A stretch of 64,000 nucleotides of DNA from Elysia crispata (taxonomy: Eukaryota; Mollusca; Gastropoda; Plakobranchidae). Positions 59,636-64,000 of the stretch are shown here, piece after piece. A program made the position numbers and the translations under genes. Every line of letters begins with the position of its first letter. Positions within the stretch are counted from its first letter, which is position 1. Location: assembly GCA_033675545.1 (NCBI GenBank), contig JAWDGP010008106.1, positions 124,001-188,000 of the forward strand, read 5' to 3'. The notes beneath the pieces were generated by a model. The model worked only from the letters and a program-made list of their open reading frames with translations, did no database searches and had not been told where the DNA came from.

Positions 59636-61677
59636 GCTATTAGCATGTCTGAATAGCATATAAAATATATTACTGGTATATGGCCAATATATTGTGCCAC
59701 ATCATAGAAAAGAGTTGAATACATTCTGCTTGCATTTAAAGTCTTCCTTTCATACTAACTAACTAAGTATATCATTGCCAAACAAAATTAAGGAAAGGAA
59801 TACTGGTATCTGAAAAGTTAAATGCATGTCATTAATAAAATCAATATTCATTATTTGAATGTGCCTTAATGTGAAATATTTCTCCAGTGTTCCCTGTATT
59901 TTATAATTCACAGCATTAAAAAGTGGAAAAAAAAAAAATGAAATTTCAACTTTAATGATGGTCCTCCTATTCAATGTTATTGGACTGTCCAGAGAAGAAC
60001 TTTTCCCTCTATACTTTTGCTGACCTTTATTGTCTCTACATATAATTAAGGAAGTTTATAAATTATAATTCAGCATTGTATTGTGGTTAGATTTTATGAA
60101 ATAGAAAGGCAAGACTACATAAACCAAGTTTACAGATTATGATTATTACAGTTGTTTCAATCTTTTATTGATCTCTTTAAATCATTTGACCTTTGATCCC
60201 TTATTTTACTCAACTTTTTCGAATTACAGAAAAAAAAAAATTGAGCATTAACTAGTCAGAAGTTTTGTAACAAAAAAATTCTCTCATTTTGAAATTGCTT
60301 TTCTGCAACTTGTATCATCCTTGATTTTTTTAAAACCGAAAGTAGAGAGTAAAACATTTATAAAAAATTAAAAAGATCTGACCCATAATCTGTTGAATTA
60401 TTTAATATTTTTAATTTAGGATGTTTTTCTCATTACAAATTAAATCTTCACTTCTTATGGAAACAGAACTAGGATAGCATTGCTAATGCTTTAAAACTCA
60501 TACCACAGACGCGCATATTTAAAAAAGTTAGTTTATCCATGAGTTTGTTTTCTATCTTATTGCTTACAGTTATTGAACTCCACAAAATAATCCTGAACAT
60601 AACGTCTCTGTGGGAAATCCCTATGTAGCTGAATCTTTAATTTCTCGTGGAAAAAAACTGAAAACATTTTATTTAAATATGTGCTAGAATTGGCTTTAAA
60701 AGTTCCTTTCCATTTGTTTTTATTTTGCCTTACAGTATAATTTTCTTTCTGAAAATTTCTCATGTACATTTCATGTACAGTATTATGTTTTGGATATCAT
60801 TTCCCCCTTGCAGGAGATACAATTTGTGGACTATAAAAATCTCGATAAGGGATTTGAGAGGATAATTTTTTTTTGCCAAAGCTTCTAGCTGAATTAAATA
60901 TCCTACGCGCTCCTAAAATAAGCATTCCCTTTTATAATTCAAATTCTAGAACATTCATATTTTGCCAAAATAAAATGCAGTAAATGTATCTCACTAAAAT
61001 ACTGATACAAACTCTAAACCTTCTGAGGTTTATAGCAAATGGCATGATATGTAATTGGTTTCTCCTTTCTTTGATTTTTTTGTTTTATATCAGCGGACCA
61101 ATTTGAATGATTCTCTCTTGACAAGCATCATGTGTAATAAATTGTTCATAATACACACCTATACTTATCAATACATTATTTATTGAAATCAAGCAATATA
61201 TTGGAAGTTTTGCTTTTGTAAACAGGATCTATTCTCTAAGTGCCTATCTTTAAATTATGAGGACATTTTGAAGTCAAACTTGATTTAATATTTTATTAAT
61301 TATTGTGTGCAATAAATGATTTATATGAGTGACTTGATTTGTAATTCCCCATCCCTCCGAAAAAAAAAAAAATCACACAAAACAAATAACAATTGAAACT
61401 GAATTCTTCTTTATAAATGAATTCGGGTCATTTCTTTTTCAAAGAAATTTGAAAAGTTCCTCAATTCGCTCATGTCATCCAGAATTTGATTCAGCTAATT
61501 TCCCCTTCAATAAATCTTTCTATTAAAAAAAGTTATTGTAGGAATTACATGTTTTTTATTGATAATTTTTTTAATGTGATGTTTTTATTTAAATAAGTAT
61601 TGTTTGCCAAAAATAAATCTAAATCAAAATGTCATATTGAAAGTTATTTTTTGACTATTCATTGTCATTATAATGTA

Positions 61678-61790
61678 AGACTAAGTTTTTTCTTCAGAGA
61701 TATAGTGTAAAACTGAGTTGTTTTTCTTCTGATATAGGGCCTATATTATATTAAGTACAAGACTAAGTTTTTTCTTCAGATATAGACCTT
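61678..61790 (+). repeat. three imperfect copies of an 'agactaagttttttcttcag' motif
   Basis: Copies near 61677 ('gactaagttttttcttcaga'), 61711 (diverged, 'actgagttgtttttcttctg') and 61762 ('gactaagttttttcttcaga'), each followed by 'tatag'. Local repeat, no known family. Confidence 0.6.
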
Positions 61791-63223
61791 GTGTTGATTC
61801 TGATATCAATTTTTTTTTGCCTTTCTAATTCTTCATACACTGTTTGTGTTTGGGTTTTTAAACTACAAATTAAAGATGCATACTTCTAAAATTTTTAACT
61901 GACAAAATTTGTCTTTTTATTTTTTTGTGCAAAACGTTAAAGATATTAAAAAGATTGAGAACGATTTGACACATTTTTAATTAAGGCTTTGAGATTTAGA
62001 GTAATAAGACAATCAAGATCATTTATACTATGTAATCCTCAATAATAGTACATGTATATAAATGATACACAAGTAAGACTCGTTATTGATGTCAGGATTT
62101 AAAAAGTCACATTATTTATAATTGGACTGGCACAAGTCGTACTTTTAACTGGATATATATTGTTTTTAATTTTCCATATTTCAATTGCCGAGAACCAACT
62201 CAATAGAACAGGTTCCAAGAATTTATGGTTGTTTTAAGTGGTGTTAATAATTACAATATACATGTTCTTGTTTTTTTTTATTGTGTGAAAAATTGTTTTT
62301 AATCTGGTATGTACGTACATTCTACATGTTTAAAGAATTTCAGTTTCCTTTTTTCCCCCATACTTTTTTTTTTTTAATATTCTTCAATAGCAATTGTCAC
62401 ATGAGTATTGATCTGTTTATTTACAAGACTGATATAATATGTCTGCTCTTTTTAAAAAAAAATTTTTTTTAAAGATTTTTTTAAAGTTTGTCGGTAACTT
62501 AGTTTTTATTTCTCTATGTTATTGATTATGTTTATGGCAGTACGGCAATCTTATGCCAAGGGCTGCAGAAAATATTATGCACAAATTCTGAACCTAGTCC
62601 CATTGTAATGGAATATTTTTGAAATTCATATGTATTGCTTTTTGTGTACTGTCATTATTGTGCTTCAATGTTTTATATTTTTCAACCATAGCCGATGATC
62701 ATGATGAAATGCAATAAGTCATGCCTGTGTTGTCCCCGTTTGAATAGTCATTTCATATTATCTCATGTAAGTCTTGATCACCTGGCTCATTATTTCTGCT
62801 CCAGTAATTGGGAGGACAATAAACTCATGTACGAGATCTAAAGCTTTCTTTCTTTTGCATTAATCTGCCTGGGTGTGAGCTGCTTATGGTATAATATAAT
62901 TGCACTGTACACAATAATGAACATTTGATGTGTCCTCAGTCAGCAACGTAAATTGAACGTTTAAGAAGTTAACTACATTGATGAATTGCTTGAGCGTGGC
63001 AGTAGAATTTTTTTTTTCTGAAAAAGATCGTACTAAAAATATAATATATATTCAGCTCAGGGCTTGCATGAACACCACTCAACCAGACTAACAATGCAGG
63101 GCTGAAGTTCAGATGGAAAGAAAAAAACTGCCAGACCGATTTGTTTTAACAGGATTAGTGTTTAAAAATGAAAAAAAAAAAAAAAAAAATCTGTGAGTGT
63201 CTAGCAGTCAGTGTGGAGCTGGG

Positions 63224-64000
63224 GGATACTGCACTCATACTGTACCTACATTGTGTCATTGCAGGATGCTACAATCATACTGTACCCTACACTGTGTCAC
63301 TGCAGGGTACTGCACTCATACTGTGCCCTATACTGTGTCACTGCAGGATACTACAATCATACGGTACCCTACATTGTGTCACTGCAGGATGGGATACTGT
63401 ACTCATACTGTACCATACATTGTGTCACTGCAAGATACTACATTCATACGGTACCGTACATTGTGTCACTGCAAGATACTGCAATCATACTGTACCCTAC
63501 ATTGTGTCACTGCAGGATACTGCAATCATACTGTACCCTACATTGTGTCAGTGCAGGATACTGCACCCTACATTGTGTCACTGCAGGATACTGCAATCAT
63601 ACTGTACCCTACATTGTGTCACTGCAGGATACTGCACTCATACTGTACCCTACATTGTGTCATTGCAGGATGCTACAATCATACGGTACCCTACACTGTG
63701 TCACTGCAGGATACTGCAATCATACTGTACCCTACATTGTGTCAGTGCAGGATACTGCACTCATACTGTACCCTACATTGTGTCTCTGCAGGATACTGCA
63801 ATCATACTGTACCCTACATTGTGTCACTGCAGGATACTGCAATCATACTGTACCCTACACTGTGTCACTGCAGGATACTACATTCATACGGTACCCTACA
63901 TTGTGTCACTGCAGGATACTGCACTCATACTGTACCCTACATTGTGTCACTGCAGGATACTGCAATCATACTGTACCCTACATTGTGTCACTGCAGGATA
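63224..64000 (+). repeat. 41-bp minisatellite, about 19 units, open at the window edge
   Basis: The unit is about 41 bp ('tgcaggatactgcaatcata' followed by 'ctgtaccctacattgtgtcac'). Common variants are aatcat/actcat, ctgtacc/cggtacc and attgtg/actgtg. One unit near 63555 lacks the middle ('aatcatactgta'). One near 63386 has an extra 'ggatg'. The array starts after a poly(A) run near 63170-63189 and continues beyond the window. No coding role seen. Confidence 0.95.

Larger units (their letters stand above)
58350..63220. other. DAPP1 3' flank and downstream DNA
   Basis: About 4.9 kb of AT-rich sequence. The first part must be the DAPP1 3' UTR, with an internal duplication at 58617-58774. AATAAA strings lie near 60967, 61310 and 62819. 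It also holds an AT microsatellite (59569-59632) and a tandem motif at 61678-61790. No further gene was recognised. Confidence 0.6.

Overview
This is nuclear DNA from an animal. It is AT-rich and full of homopolymers and simple repeats, with long spliceosomal introns carrying GT-AG borders. The three cellular genes are clear orthologues of human genes. The Ty3/mdg4-type retroelement, the LINE fragments and a SINE-like repeat resemble those of aquatic lophotrochozoans, so a mollusc, perhaps a gastropod, is my best guess. That assignment is inference and needs a search.

Layout. Positions 1-531 hold no recognisable gene. Positions 532-6211 carry a decayed Ty3/mdg4-type LTR retrotransposon on the minus strand, with gag, protease, RT/RNase H and integrase remnants between two unequal LTR-like repeats. 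Positions 6458-25192 (+) hold CEP131 (AZI1), a centriolar-satellite and cilium protein. I resolved 21 coding exons with consistent reading phase, giving about 1240 codons with an IQ motif and a long coiled coil. Its introns hold two LINE fragments in opposite orientations, a SINE-like repeat and a dispersed repeat pair. A 45-bp minisatellite of 21 units begins inside the last codons of CEP131, so its stop codon lies in the first unit.

Positions 26099-36793 are the convergent interval between CEP131 and HID1. It contains a 472-bp pogo/Tigger-like MITE and otherwise AT-rich sequence that must include both 3' UTRs. Positions 36794-52310 (-) hold HID1, a myristoylated trans-Golgi/dense-core-vesicle protein, with 21 coding exons and about 834 codons, plus candidate untranslated 5' exons up to about 54.3 kb. 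Positions 57585-58349 (+) hold DAPP1, an SH2-PH phosphoinositide adaptor of 254 codons in one uninterrupted coding exon with a splice acceptor directly before the ATG. Its 3' flank has a 78-bp imperfect duplication with a hairpin. The window ends in a 41-bp minisatellite (63224-64000) that runs off the edge.

The three genes do not form a pathway. CEP131 and HID1 both map to human 17q25, so their adjacency may reflect ancient linkage. I found no new multi-gene system. The most unusual local structure is the minisatellite grown on, or into, the CEP131 stop codon, whose units each carry a GTAAG donor-like string. The intronless DAPP1 and the MITE are next.
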